Made by a program: the position numbers and the translations under genes. This document shows positions 8,337 through 17,024 of a stretch of DNA of 53,486 bases, piece by piece (position 1 is the stretch's first letter; every line of letters starts with the position of its first letter). The stretch lies in contig JALOTD010000093.1 in the NCBI GenBank assembly GCA_025458105.1, positions 1 to 53,486 on the forward strand. Reading direction: 5' to 3'. This DNA comes from Tabrizicola sp. Lineage in GTDB: Bacteria; Pseudomonadota; Alphaproteobacteria; Rhodobacterales; Rhodobacteraceae. Under the pieces are notes generated by a model that ran no database searches, was not told where the DNA came from, and saw only the letters and a program-made list of their open reading frames with translations.

Positions 8337-9133
8337 GGCACCACGAGTCCATCGGTCAGCCGGGCCGATATGGCTCGGGCGCAGTCCTTCAGCATCTTGA
8401 GCCTGCCAGTGATCAGGCTGTCCTCGCTGTGCCGCCCGCTGTAGCCAGATGAGTTGATCGCCGCTACCGCCCTGCCCTGCGCGTCGAAGATCGGCACTGC
8501 GATCGAGGCGACACCGTAGTCCAGTTCGTCAATCGAGACGGCATAGCCCTGTTGCCCGATTCGGATCAGGGCCTGGGCCAGCGCCGCCGGGTCAGCTAGC
8601 GTGCGGTCCGTAGGGGCTTCAAGCTGTGGTCGGGCCAGATAGGTGGCACGCAGTGATGGTTCGGCGCAGGCCAAAAGCACCTTACCCAATGAGGTTGCAT
8701 GTGCCGGGTATCGCGTGCCGATCCGGGCCGAGGGGCGCAAGTTCGAGGGCCGCGCGATGGTGGCAACATAGACCACCTGAAACCCGTCCAGCACCGCGAC
8801 CGACGAGGGGTCGTCGAAGGCCTCGACCAGCCGCTGCACCTCAAGTCCGACCAGATCCTCGATCCGATTCGCGTCGCGATAACCTTGGGCCAGCGACAGG
8901 ACGCGCGGCCCAAGGCGAAACTTGCGCCCGGTCTGGCGGATATAGCCGACGACCGAAAGGGTATGCAGGCATCGGCGCACCGTGGCCGGGCTGATGCCAG
9001 TTAATGCAGCGATTTCCGACAAGTTCATCTCCGGGTGCGCAGCGTCAAAGGCCTCCATGACCGTCATGGCACGGGCAATCGCCGTCACGAATTCCTTGTC
9101 GGTTTCGGCAATACCATTGACCACGCTTGACAT
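8333..9133 (-). CDS. IclR-family transcriptional regulator (PcaR/PobR-like)
   Basis: A 266-residue IclR protein: N-terminal helix-turn-helix (MNLSEIAALTGISPATVRRCL, residues 36-56) and a C-terminal effector domain with PAHATSLGKVLLA, GYAVSIDELDYGVASIAVPIFD and AAINSSGYSGR. This branch (PcaR, PcaU, PobR) controls aromatic acid genes. It is transcribed away from the dioxygenase at 9216 with two palindromes in between, so it very likely regulates that operon and itself. Confidence 0.93.
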   Translation of the reverse strand: MSSVVNGIAETDKEFVTAIARAMTVMEAFDAAHPEMNLSEIAALTGISPATVRRCLHTLSVVGYIRQTGRKFRLGPRVLSLAQGYRDANRIEDLVGLEVQRLVEAFDDPSSVAVLDGFQVVYVATIARPSNLRPSARIGTRYPAHATSLGKVLLACAEPSLRATYLARPQLEAPTDRTLADPAALAQALIRIGQQGYAVSIDELDYGVASIAVPIFDAQGRAVAAINSSGYSGRHSEDSLITGRLKMLKDCARAISARLTDGLVVP

Positions 9134-9155
9134 GCGTGTGCACCCCTCTAGTCTT

Positions 9156-9189
9156 TTCGCTATACGAATATAGTTTCGCTAGGCGAAAC
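9156..9189. promoter_or_regulatory. Paired palindromes, candidate IclR operator
   Basis: Between the divergent IclR and dioxygenase genes are TTCG-CTATA-CGAA (9156-9168) and a perfect seven-base inverted repeat GTTTCGC-TAG-GCGAAAC (9173-9189). The half-site TTCGC is shared. Their centres are about 19 bases apart, roughly two helical turns. IclR proteins of the Pca/Pob branch bind closely spaced short palindromes, so co-operative binding here is plausible. Confidence 0.65.
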
Positions 9190-9215
9190 TCAAGCTTGAT
9201 CTGAGGGAGGATCAC

Positions 9216-10220
9216 ATGGCCAAGGAGAAGTCACCGTCCAAGCCGCCGAAGGCGATCAACGGCAATCACCACATCACCGGCGTCACCGCCGATGTGGCGG
9301 GCAACGTCGATTTCTGGTCGCGGATCATGGGGCTGAAGTTCATCAAGAAGACGCTGAACTTTGAGACCACCTTCCGCTACCACACCTATTTCTCCGACGC
9401 CGAAGGCGCACGCGGGTCTGTCGTGACCTTCCTGGAATTCAACGACGCGCCGAAGGCTCTGCCCGGCAAGGGCAACCATTGGGCCGCGATGCTGCGCGTC
9501 CGCTCGAACGAGGCGCTGGACTACTGGCAGGACCGCCTGACCCAGAACGAGATCTTCTCGGAACTGATCCGGCTGAACCCGACCCAGCCGCGCCGCCTCT
9601 TGTTCCAGGACCCCGAAGGGCACAACGTCGAACTGATCGCGACCGATGCCAAGGACGCACCCCAGGCGTTCCCGGCCAGCGACATCCCGGCCGAGTTCCG
9701 CATCACCGGGATCGAAGGCATCCGGTCCTGCTGCACGCTGGATGACCTAGCCCCTTACGCCCAGCACATGGGCGGGGTGCGCAATGACCAGTACGGCCGG
9801 TGGGAGTTCAACGGCGACACCCGCTCGGCCCGCTGGTACACGGCGCCTGTCCCGAACCGCCCCTGGCAGGAATTCGCGGTCGGCGTCTGGCACCATCTGG
9901 CCATCGACACCGATGCCGACCTTCACGCCTGGCGCGACTGGGCCAATGCGGGCCCGATCCCGACCACGCCGGTCTATGACCATTACGTCTTCGACAGCGC
10001 CTACACGCTGACGCCCGGCGGAGTGATCGAACTGTGCAACGACCGTCCCGGCCTGACCTTCGACCAGAAGCCGGAAGAACTGGGCGAGCGTCTGGCCCTG
10101 GCCCCCCGCGTCGAACCCCTGCGGCGGCGGCTTGAGGCGGAACTGACCCCGATCTTCAACCCGCGCAACCCGGACGGGTCGCTGAAATCGGACGCCAAGG
10201 CCGCCTCGCGCGCCGCCTGA
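9216..10220 (+). CDS. Second PcpA/LinE-like ring-cleaving dioxygenase (VOC superfamily)
   Basis: A 334-residue paralogue, clearly diverged from the protein at 5466-6422. Likely metal ligands are His19 (NGNHHITG), His227 (VWHHLAID) and Glu272 (GGVIELCN). It has a Lys/Pro-rich N-terminal extension and a C-terminal extension (RNPDGSLKSDAKAA). It probably opens a substituted hydroquinone ring extradiol-fashion. It begins a plus-strand operon with a citryl-CoA-lyase-like gene, a CoA-transferase and WrbA, which suggests that the cleavage product is handled as a CoA thioester, unlike the maleylacetate route of the first cluster. GAGGGAGGATCAC provides a strong ribosome binding site. Confidence 0.85.
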   Translation: MAKEKSPSKPPKAINGNHHITGVTADVAGNVDFWSRIMGLKFIKKTLNFETTFRYHTYFSDAEGARGSVVTFLEFNDAPKALPGKGNHWAAMLRVRSNEALDYWQDRLTQNEIFSELIRLNPTQPRRLLFQDPEGHNVELIATDAKDAPQAFPASDIPAEFRITGIEGIRSCCTLDDLAPYAQHMGGVRNDQYGRWEFNGDTRSARWYTAPVPNRPWQEFAVGVWHHLAIDTDADLHAWRDWANAGPIPTTPVYDHYVFDSAYTLTPGGVIELCNDRPGLTFDQKPEELGERLALAPRVEPLRRRLEAELTPIFNPRNPDGSLKSDAKAASRAA

Positions 10221-10227
10221 CCGGGTG

Positions 10228-10252
10228 CGGGCGGGGTGCTCCCCTGCCCGCC
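10228..10252 (+). other. Strong GC hairpin after the dioxygenase gene
   Basis: GCGGGC and GCCCGC bracket GGGG-TGCT-CCCC, giving an almost perfect 10-pair stem in the 54-base gap before the citryl-CoA-lyase-like gene. No T tract follows, so it is more likely an mRNA-stability or attenuation element than a full terminator. Confidence 0.45.
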
Positions 10253-10274
10253 CTGTCCCCAAAAGGAGACCATC

Positions 10275-11084
10275 ATGAAGATCGGCCCGGCCTCGGACCG
10301 CAAGAGCGGCATTTCCACCTCGACCCCCGACCAGATCGTTGTGCGCGGACATGACCTGTGCACCGATCTGATCGGCAAGGTCAGCTTCACTGCCCATGCC
10401 TGGCTCTTGGCGACGGGCGCACTGCCTTCTGCCGCGCAGGCTGCGGCGCTGGACGCCTGTCTGGTGGCGATTGCCGAACATGGCCTTGTGCCCAGCGTGC
10501 AGGCCGCGCGGATGACCTATGCGGCGGCCCCCGAAGCCCTGCAGGGCGCGGTCGCGGCGGGGCTTCTGGGCTGCGGATCGGTGATCCTGGGGGCGGCGGA
10601 AAACGCCGCACGCTTTCTGGCCGGAATTGCCGAGGGCGACGGCACCATGGAAGACCGCGCCCGCGCAGCAATCACCGCGATGCGGGCCGAGAAGAAGCCG
10701 ATCCCCGGCTATGGTCACCCGCTGCACAAGGCCGAAGACCCCCGCACCACCCGCCTGCGCGAGGTCGCCGCCGAGACCGGCCAGCTTGGCCGCCACTGGC
10801 AGGCCGCTGACCTTGTCGCCCGCCTGATACCTGAAATCACCGGGAAGGACCTGACCCTCAACGTCTCGGGCGCGATCCCGGCGCTGATGCTGGATGCCGG
10901 CTATCCGATGCTGGCGATGAAGGGCGTGCCACTTCTGGCGCGCACGGCAAGCCTGATCGCCCACTTGCTAGAGGAACGCACCCGCCCCATCGGCTTTGCC
11001 TTGTCCGAGGCGGGTTCGGACTCCATTGGCTACGACGGGGCTTTACCCGCATACGGCCCCCTGGCAGCGAGGGCGGCAGAATGA
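10275..11084 (+). CDS. Citryl-CoA lyase-like protein (citrate synthase fold)
   Basis: A 269-residue protein resembling the small, lyase-only citrate-synthase relatives. It has SGISTSTPDQIVVRG near the N-terminus, GYGHPLHKAEDPRT near residue 150 carrying the active-site His, and a C-terminal FALSEAGSDSIGYDG. Such proteins split citryl-CoA or a related 3-hydroxy-3-carboxyacyl-CoA into acetyl-CoA and a 2-oxoacid. The length is well short of citrate synthase (about 430). The start at 10275 has AAAGGAG upstream. The stop overlaps the ATG of the CoA-transferase (ATGA), so these two act together: activation of an acid with CoA, then cleavage. The true substrate is not known. Confidence 0.8.
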   Translation: MKIGPASDRKSGISTSTPDQIVVRGHDLCTDLIGKVSFTAHAWLLATGALPSAAQAAALDACLVAIAEHGLVPSVQAARMTYAAAPEALQGAVAAGLLGCGSVILGAAENAARFLAGIAEGDGTMEDRARAAITAMRAEKKPIPGYGHPLHKAEDPRTTRLREVAAETGQLGRHWQAADLVARLIPEITGKDLTLNVSGAIPALMLDAGYPMLAMKGVPLLARTASLIAHLLEERTRPIGFALSEAGSDSIGYDGALPAYGPLAARAAE

Positions 11085-12237
11085 CCTTCTCGCAGGGCCC
11101 CCTTTCGGGCATCCGCATCGTCGAGCAAGGCACCTTCATCACCGGCCCTTGCTGCGGGATGATGCTGGCCGACCTTGGCGCGGACGTCATCAAGATCGAG
11201 ACACCCGGCGGCGGCGACCCGTATCGCGCTTACCAGACCGGGATCTACTCGGCGCATTTCCAGGCCTACAACCGCAACAAGCGGTCCATCGCGCTGGACC
11301 TGAAATCAGATGCCGAGCGTCAGGTTCGTGACCGGCTGGTGGGCCAAGCCGATGTCTTCATCCAGAACTTCCGCCCCGGCGCGGCAGAACGGCTGGGCGC
11401 GGGACACGAACGGTTGTTGGGTCTGAACCCGCGGCTGGTCTACACCTCGATCTCGGGGTTCGGCGCGACCGGACCCTACGCGGGCCGCCCAACCTATGAC
11501 AGCGTCGCACAGGCGCTTTCCGGCTTTCTATCGGTGGTGACCGACCCCGACCAGCCGCGCTTTCTGGGCCCGGCACTCGCCGACGCGATCACCGGCATAT
11601 ATGCCGCCTACGGCACGCTTGGCGCGCTGGTCGCACGGGGGCGGACCGGCAAAGGAGCGCATGTCGAAGTGTCGATGATGGAAGCCATGGCGCATTTCGC
11701 CATCGAGCCCTTCACCGCGCTTTTCGCGCTTGGCAAAGCCCCCGGCCCGAATGACCGCCCGCGCCTTGCACAAGCGCACATCCTGCGCACCAGGGATGAC
11801 CGGATGGTGGTGATCCACCTCTCCAGCCTCGACAAGTTCTGGGACGAGCTGGTCGAGGCCTTCGATCACGGGTCGAGCACTTTGATGCGCTGCATGCCGC
11901 GCTGGAGGCTATCACCCGCACCAGGACCCGCGCCGAGTGGGTGGCGATCATGGACGCCCGCGACGTGCCCTTTGCCGCCGCAAACTCCATCGCCGAGGCC
12001 GCCACCGACCCGCAAGCCCAGGCGCTGGAGCTGATCGTGCCGCTCCTCCGCGACGGCGAGGATGCGGCAAGCCACACGGTGCGCCCGGCAGTCACTCTGG
12101 ACGGTCGGCGCGAAACCCACGTCCGACCCGCGCCACGCCTGGATGCCGATGGTGCGGCCATCCGCAAGGTGCTGGAGACGGGGATCGGCTGGCCCGACCG
12201 CGATGCCACCGACCGTATCACGCGAAACGCCGCCTGA
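11081..12237 (+). pseudogene. CaiB/BaiF class III CoA-transferase, frameshifted
   Basis: The N-terminal two thirds read as a class III CoA-transferase (GIRIVEQGTFITGP, GADVIKIETPGGGDP, NRNKRSIALDLKS, VYTSISGFGATGPYAGRPTYD). The C-terminal third continues in another frame from about 11868 (VEHFDALHAALEAITRTR, then DARDVPFAAANS). At the junction, VEAFD is followed almost at once by VEHFD, where family members have about 17 more residues, so a short out-of-frame deletion is inferred at 11860-11876. If intact it would move CoA from a donor thioester to a ring-cleavage acid. It is coupled to the lyase gene upstream. It is either a true pseudogene or a consensus error. Confidence 0.8.
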
Positions 12238-12265
12238 CGGCGCAACATTTCAAGGGGAGGGGAGA

Positions 12266-12877
12266 ATGACCAAGATACTCGTGCTTTACTATTCCAGCTG
12301 GGGCCATATCGAACAGATGGCCGAGGCCGCCGCCGAAGGCGCACGCAGCGAAGGCGCGTCCGTCGACATCAAGCGCGTCCCCGAACTGGTTCCCGAGGAT
12401 GTGGCCAAGGCCTCGTACTACAAGCTGGACCAGAAGGCCCCGGTCGCAACGGTGGACGACCTGCCCAAGTACGACGGCATCATCTTTGCCGCGCCGACCC
12501 GGTTCGGCATGATGGCTGCCCAGATGAAGAACTTTCTCGATCAGACCGGCGGCCTTTGGTACACCAACGCGCTCGAAGGCAAGGTCGGCACCGTCATGAC
12601 CTCGACCGCCGCGCAGCATGGCGGGCAGGAAGCCACGATCCTCAGTTTCCACACCGTCCTTCTGCATCACGGCATGGTCGTGACCGGCCTGCCCTACAGC
12701 TATGCCGCCCAGAACGGCTCGGAAGAGGTCAAGGGCTGCTCGCCCTATGGCGCTTCGACGATCTCGAATTCGGACGGGTCGCGCCAGCCGTCAAAGATCG
12801 AACTGGATGGCGCCCGTTACCAAGCGGCCTATGCCGCCCGCGTTGCTACGGCTTTGGCGGCGGCCAAGTCTGGCTAA
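12266..12877 (+). CDS. wrbA: NAD(P)H:quinone oxidoreductase WrbA
   Basis: A 203-residue flavodoxin-fold protein: FMN loop [14 protein letters not shown] at residues 8-21, the WrbA segment [23 protein letters not shown], and the quinone-pocket region [17 protein letters not shown] and GLPYSY. It reduces benzoquinones to hydroquinones by two electrons. In this operon that would keep a hydroquinone reduced for the dioxygenase at 9216. The site AAGGGGAGGGGAGA precedes the ATG at 12266. It is the last gene of the operon and converges with the transporter genes 30 bases downstream. Confidence 0.93.
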   Translation: MTKILVLYYSSWGHIEQMAEAAAEGARSEGASVDIKRVPELVPEDVAKASYYKLDQKAPVATVDDLPKYDGIIFAAPTRFGMMAAQMKNFLDQTGGLWYTNALEGKVGTVMTSTAAQHGGQEATILSFHTVLLHHGMVVTGLPYSYAAQNGSEEVKGCSPYGASTISNSDGSRQPSKIELDGARYQAAYAARVATALAAAKSG

Positions 12878-12907
12878 GGTCTGGCATCGGTCGGGCAGGC
12901 GTGCCGG

Positions 12908-14772
12908 TCAGGCCGTTCCCTCAAGCCGGGAGCGCGCCTGGGCGGCCGCCGCCCCGATCAGACGGTCGGCGATGATGGCAATCGCTGCCACGGCAAAGCC
13001 CGCCACCAGACCGCGTCCGACATCGGCGGTGGCAAGCGCCGCGTAGACCTCTTGCCCCAGGTCGCGGGTGCCGACCAGCGCGGTGATGACCAGCATCGAC
13101 AGGACCTTGCGCAGGATCTGGCCTTTGGTGCAGCCGCACACAATGCCTGCCTCGACCAGTTCCGCGGGAACCGACCGCAGCCCGTGCGCGGTGTATTTGA
13201 TGGCTGGGACCACCGCGAACAGAACCACCGCGATCATCGCGCTGAAGTCGCCCACGCGGAACAGCATCACGACCGGGATCAGATAGACAAACGACGGCAG
13301 GGTCTGCAGCGTTTCGACGCGGCCAGGATGCCGACCGGCACTCCGATCAGCATCGCGATCACGACCGAAAGCCCGCAAAGATAGACCGTGATCATCGCCT
13401 GCTCCCAAAGCCCCGTGGTCGCAATGAAGATCCCGAGGATCAGCACCAAAGCCGCCAGCCGGGCCCCGCCCAGCCGCCCGCCGGCAAGTGTCAGCAGACC
13501 CAGAAGCAACGGCCAGGGCACGGCCAGGAAGAAGCGCTTGACCGGCAAAAGCAGCGTTTCCAGAAACCAGACCCGCACCGCCTCCAGCTGATCGAAGTAA
13601 TTGATATTGATGTGTTCTATCAGGTCTGACCAGAAGACCCGCGTGGTGATCTGCCAATCCTTCGGCCAATCCTGCAGCGCGGGGATCAGATAGCCCAGCC
13701 CGCCCGTGACGACCGCCACGATCAGGACCAGCGTCGTTCGGGGATGGCGGCGCCACCAGGTGCCGCGCCGAACCTCGGCGACCGCGACGCGCTCCGACAT
13801 TGCCTGCCCCAGCCGGTCAAGCACCACTGCCAGCGCAGTGATCGCCAGGCCCGCCTCGATCCCGCCGCCGATGTTCAGCCGCCGCAACGCCTCCAGCACA
13901 TCAGCGCCGAGCCCCCCCGCCCCGATCATCGAGGCGATGATGACCATGTTCAGCGACAGCATGATGACTTGGTTCACGCCCACCATCAGGTCTGGAAGGG
14001 CAACCGGCAGCATCACCTTGCGCATGCGCTGCCCCGGAGTGCAGCCCGCCATGTTGGCGAAATCGAGGATTTCGGACGGAACCGCGCGCAAGGCCACAAC
14101 CGTCACGCGGACCATCGGCGGCATGGCGTAGATGATCGTGGCCAGCAGCGCCGCCACCGGTCCGAACCCGAACAGGACCAGGATCGGCACCAGGAAGGCA
14201 AAGGTCGGGATCGTCTGCATCAGATCCAGGATCGGCGATAGCATCCGCTCCACCCAGGTCCAGCGCCAGGCCGCGATGCCCAGCGCAAGCCCGCCCAGCA
14301 CGCCCAAGGGAACCGCAATCGCGATCGAGGCCAGCGTGATCATCGCGCTTTCCCACTGGCCGAAGACCGCCAGGTAAACCATCAGCGCCCCGGCCAGCAG
14401 CCCAAGCCAGATGTTCCGCGCATAGTGCCCCAGCGCGACAGCGGCGACCGTGACGGCGATCCAGGACAAAGGCGGAATGATCGTCGTCGCCCGACGCCCC
14501 CTTCCCTCGGTGATCCCATCGACCAGCAGGACCTTGACCAGGTCGTAAGGTGCCTCGATGACCGCCGCAAAGGCGCGGGTGACCCCCTTCACGCTGACCG
14601 GTCCAAGGGCCGCACTCTCCGTCAGCCACTTCATCGCGGCACTCAGCCACCCGGCAAAGGGAACGTGCAGGATCTGCGGAGGCCAATGCAGGTTGGCAGG
14701 AACCGTGACCAGGGCTGTCACTGCCAGGGTCGCCGCGGCCAGCACGGCCCAGATACCGCGCCACATTGTCAT
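12908..14772 (-). pseudogene. proW: Tandem-domain glycine betaine-type ABC permease (ProW-like), frameshifted
   Basis: The reading starts at 14772, ATGA-coupled to the ATPase. It contains a first BPD_transp_1 domain (GQWESAMITLASIAIAVPLG, DLMQTIPTFAFLVPI, IASMIGAGGLG) and begins a second one (GLWEQAMITVYLCGLSVVIA). After GVPVGILAA the frame is lost at about 13310-13320. The neighbouring frame resumes with VETLQTLPSFVYLIPVVMLF and ends at 12908. Around 15 codons between ILAA and VETLQ appear to be missing. The repaired protein would be about 640 residues with two homologous permease halves, an arrangement known for some quaternary-amine transporters. It is interpreted as one gene, not two. Confidence 0.82.
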
Positions 14773-15788
14773 GCGCGCTTGCCGACCAGGATTGTGATCA
14801 CCGCCGCCGGGGTGACGTGACCGATAACCTGGCCCTGGCGTTCCACGGCAAACGGCGCGTCGGCGGTGACCACCTGCTCGGCTATGTCCTCGATCCGGGC
14901 AGAGGCGGGCAAGGTCCCGGCGACAGCGGTGGGGACGCCGGGCGCGGCGATCCGGCCCAGCGTCACCACCTTGGCCCGCGTGACATGCGCGGTGAAGGCG
15001 GCAACGTAATCGTCTGCGGGGGCCAGAACCAGCTCTTCCGGCGTCGCGACCTGGACCACCGCGCCGTCCTTCATGATCGCAATCCGGTCGGCCAATCGGA
15101 TCGCCTCGTCAAAGTCGTGCGTGATGAAGATGATCGTTTTCTTCAACTGCCGCTGGATGCGCAGGAATTCCTCCTGCATCTCGCGGCGGATCAAAGGATC
15201 AAGCGCGCTGAAGGGTTCGTCCAGAAACCACAGGTCCGGTTCCACTGCCAGACTACGGGCAATGCCCACGCGCTGTTGCTGTCCGCCCGACAGCTGGCGC
15301 GGATACTTCGCTTCGCGCCCGTCCAGGCCCACCAGCTGGACCACCTCGCGCGCCCGTGCCTCACGCCTTGGGCGGTCGACACCCTGCACCTCCAGCGGAA
15401 AGGCCACATTCTCCAGCACTGTCAGATGCGGAAGCAGAGCAAAGTGCTGGAACACCATACCCATCCGGTGCCGTCGGATTTCGATCATCCGGGCAGGGGA
15501 CGCCTTGAGAAGGTCCTCGCCATCATACAGGATCGCCCCGCCCGTGGGTTCAATCAGCCGAGACAGGCAGCGCACCAGCGTGCTCTTGCCTGACCCCGAC
15601 AGCCCCATGATGACGAAGATCTCGCCCTCGCCCACCTCCAGGCTGACATCGCGGACGGCGCCGATGTGGTCGGATTGGCGGATCTGGTCCAGTGTCGGCA
15701 CCTGCCCTCCGGCCAGAAGCCGCTCGGGATGGGGGCCATAGATCTTCCAGACCTGCCGGCAGGCAAGCTTGACGGCACGTTCGGTCAT
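14769..15788 (-). CDS. proV: Quaternary-amine ABC transporter ATP-binding protein (ProV/OpuAA-like)
   Basis: A 339-residue ATPase with the ProV-type N-terminus (VWKIYGPHPERLL), Walker A GLSGSGKST near residue 62, Q-loop MVFQHFALLPHLTV, signature LSGGQQQRVGIA, Walker B LWFLDEPFSALDPLIRREMQ and the segment ITHDFDEAIRLADRIAIM. The C-terminal 90 residues replace the CBS pair of E. coli ProV by a shorter region that I do not recognise. It drives uptake of glycine betaine or a similar quaternary amine. It is second in the minus-strand operon proX-proV-proW. Confidence 0.92.
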   Translation of the reverse strand: MTERAVKLACRQVWKIYGPHPERLLAGGQVPTLDQIRQSDHIGAVRDVSLEVGEGEIFVIMGLSGSGKSTLVRCLSRLIEPTGGAILYDGEDLLKASPARMIEIRRHRMGMVFQHFALLPHLTVLENVAFPLEVQGVDRPRREARAREVVQLVGLDGREAKYPRQLSGGQQQRVGIARSLAVEPDLWFLDEPFSALDPLIRREMQEEFLRIQRQLKKTIIFITHDFDEAIRLADRIAIMKDGAVVQVATPEELVLAPADDYVAAFTAHVTRAKVVTLGRIAAPGVPTAVAGTLPASARIEDIAEQVVTADAPFAVERQGQVIGHVTPAAVITILVGKRA

Positions 15789-15863
15789 TCTTGGGTCCGG
15801 TTATCTTGGGGTGTCATTGGAAATCGAGCGGGCAGTACGGCGGACCGCCCTGCCCTGTCGCGC

Positions 15864-16811
15864 CTACTCGATCCACTTCGTCCAGCGGGCCTCGTTCGCC
15901 GTCATCCATTCATCGACGACATCTTCGATCGACATGCCGTCGACGTCGACCTTGCCGACCATCGCCCCCATTTCGTCATTGGTCAGCTGAAAGGCCTTGA
16001 TCGCCTTGGCCGCTCCCGGCCACTTGCCCTCCAGCCCGGCCCAACCCGCCTTGAAGATGCCACCCGTGGGCTTGCCACAATCATAGGCCAGGTCGGGATT
16101 CACCCCCGTGGCCGGGTCGTTGTAGCACTCAGCCGAATAGGGCGGGAACTCGACCCACTCGCCTTCGTATTTGATCGGAGCCCAGTGCGGCGCATAGATC
16201 CACAGAAGGATCGGGTCCTGCCGCTGATAGGCCGCTTCCAGTTCGGCAAACATCGCGGCATCGGTGCCGGCGTGGATCACCTCGTAGTTCAAGCCCAACG
16301 CCGCGACGCGCTCTTCGTCATAACCGCCCCAGGTGACCGGCCCGCCCAGGTACCGCCCCTTCGGAGCAGTCTCGGGTGTGGCAAACAGTTCCGCACAATC
16401 GTTCAGCGCCTGCCAGTCGGGCAGACCGGGGCACTTTTCCTTCATATACAGCGGATACCACCACTCTTCCTTGGCCTGCATCCCGGTCTCGCCGAAGCTG
16501 ACCGTGTTGCCGGTGGCGAGAGAGGCCTCCATCGCCTCGGCCGCCGTGGTCGCCCAAAGCTCCATGGCGACATGCAGGTCGCCCGATTCCAGACCCGGGA
16601 ACTGCGCCAAATAGTCGGCCTGCACCAGTTCGACGTTGTACCCCGCTTCTTCCAGAACCGCTGCCATGATGTTGGTGGTCACCAGCTGCCCCGTCCAGTC
16701 GTGCAGTGTCAGCTTGATCGGATCTTCGCTTTCAACCTGCGCCGAGGCCACGTTGGCACCGAACGCTAGGGCAACCACAATGGCGAACCTGGTCCCTGTT
16801 GCTATCCTCAT
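15864..16811 (-). CDS. proX: Glycine betaine/quaternary-amine substrate-binding protein (ProX/OpuAC-like)
   Basis: A 315-residue OpuAC-type protein with a Sec signal peptide (residues 1-24, VASAQ cleavage). The ligand-cage aromatics expected of betaine binders are present in HDWTGQL, MELWATTAAE, EEWWYPLYMKEKCPG and WIYAPHWAPIKYEGEWVEFPPY. Two or more Cys (KCPGLP, NDCAEL, AECYND, YDCGKP) may form disulfides in the periplasm. AGGGAG lies six bases before the ATG. Whether the ligand is betaine, choline or a demethylation-related methylated amine is open. The neighbouring aromatic genes do not decide it. Confidence 0.9.
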   Translation of the reverse strand: MRIATGTRFAIVVALAFGANVASAQVESEDPIKLTLHDWTGQLVTTNIMAAVLEEAGYNVELVQADYLAQFPGLESGDLHVAMELWATTAAEAMEASLATGNTVSFGETGMQAKEEWWYPLYMKEKCPGLPDWQALNDCAELFATPETAPKGRYLGGPVTWGGYDEERVAALGLNYEVIHAGTDAAMFAELEAAYQRQDPILLWIYAPHWAPIKYEGEWVEFPPYSAECYNDPATGVNPDLAYDCGKPTGGIFKAGWAGLEGKWPGAAKAIKAFQLTNDEMGAMVGKVDVDGMSIEDVVDEWMTANEARWTKWIE

Positions 16812-17024
16812 CGTCGTCTCCCTGTGTTGCTGGTTCTGCCGCCGACCGCTCCCCGACCGTGCGATTGGTTCGACGCTGGTCCAGAATCCTTCAGGCTGTC
16901 AAAGCATTTGTGTCGAAAAAAGGGCAGCAAGCCGATTTCAACAACCTTTCCTGTGCAGGCACTAGGCAACCCTGTCATGAAACCTTCACTGGATGAAACA
17001 AAACATTTCCTTTAATCCGGAATT

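Noticed and set aside
9747-10964. Long antisense reading frame (405 codons) across the dioxygenase and lyase genes
   Set aside because: It has a Arg/Gly-rich, low-complexity composition typical of the reverse frame of GC-rich coding DNA, shows no domain, and both sense genes are well supported.
12908-13756. A separate second permease gene starting near 13756
   Set aside because: The sequence from about 13315 to 12908 continues the second permease domain begun in the other frame. The upstream part of this frame is not protein-like, so one frameshifted gene explains the data better.
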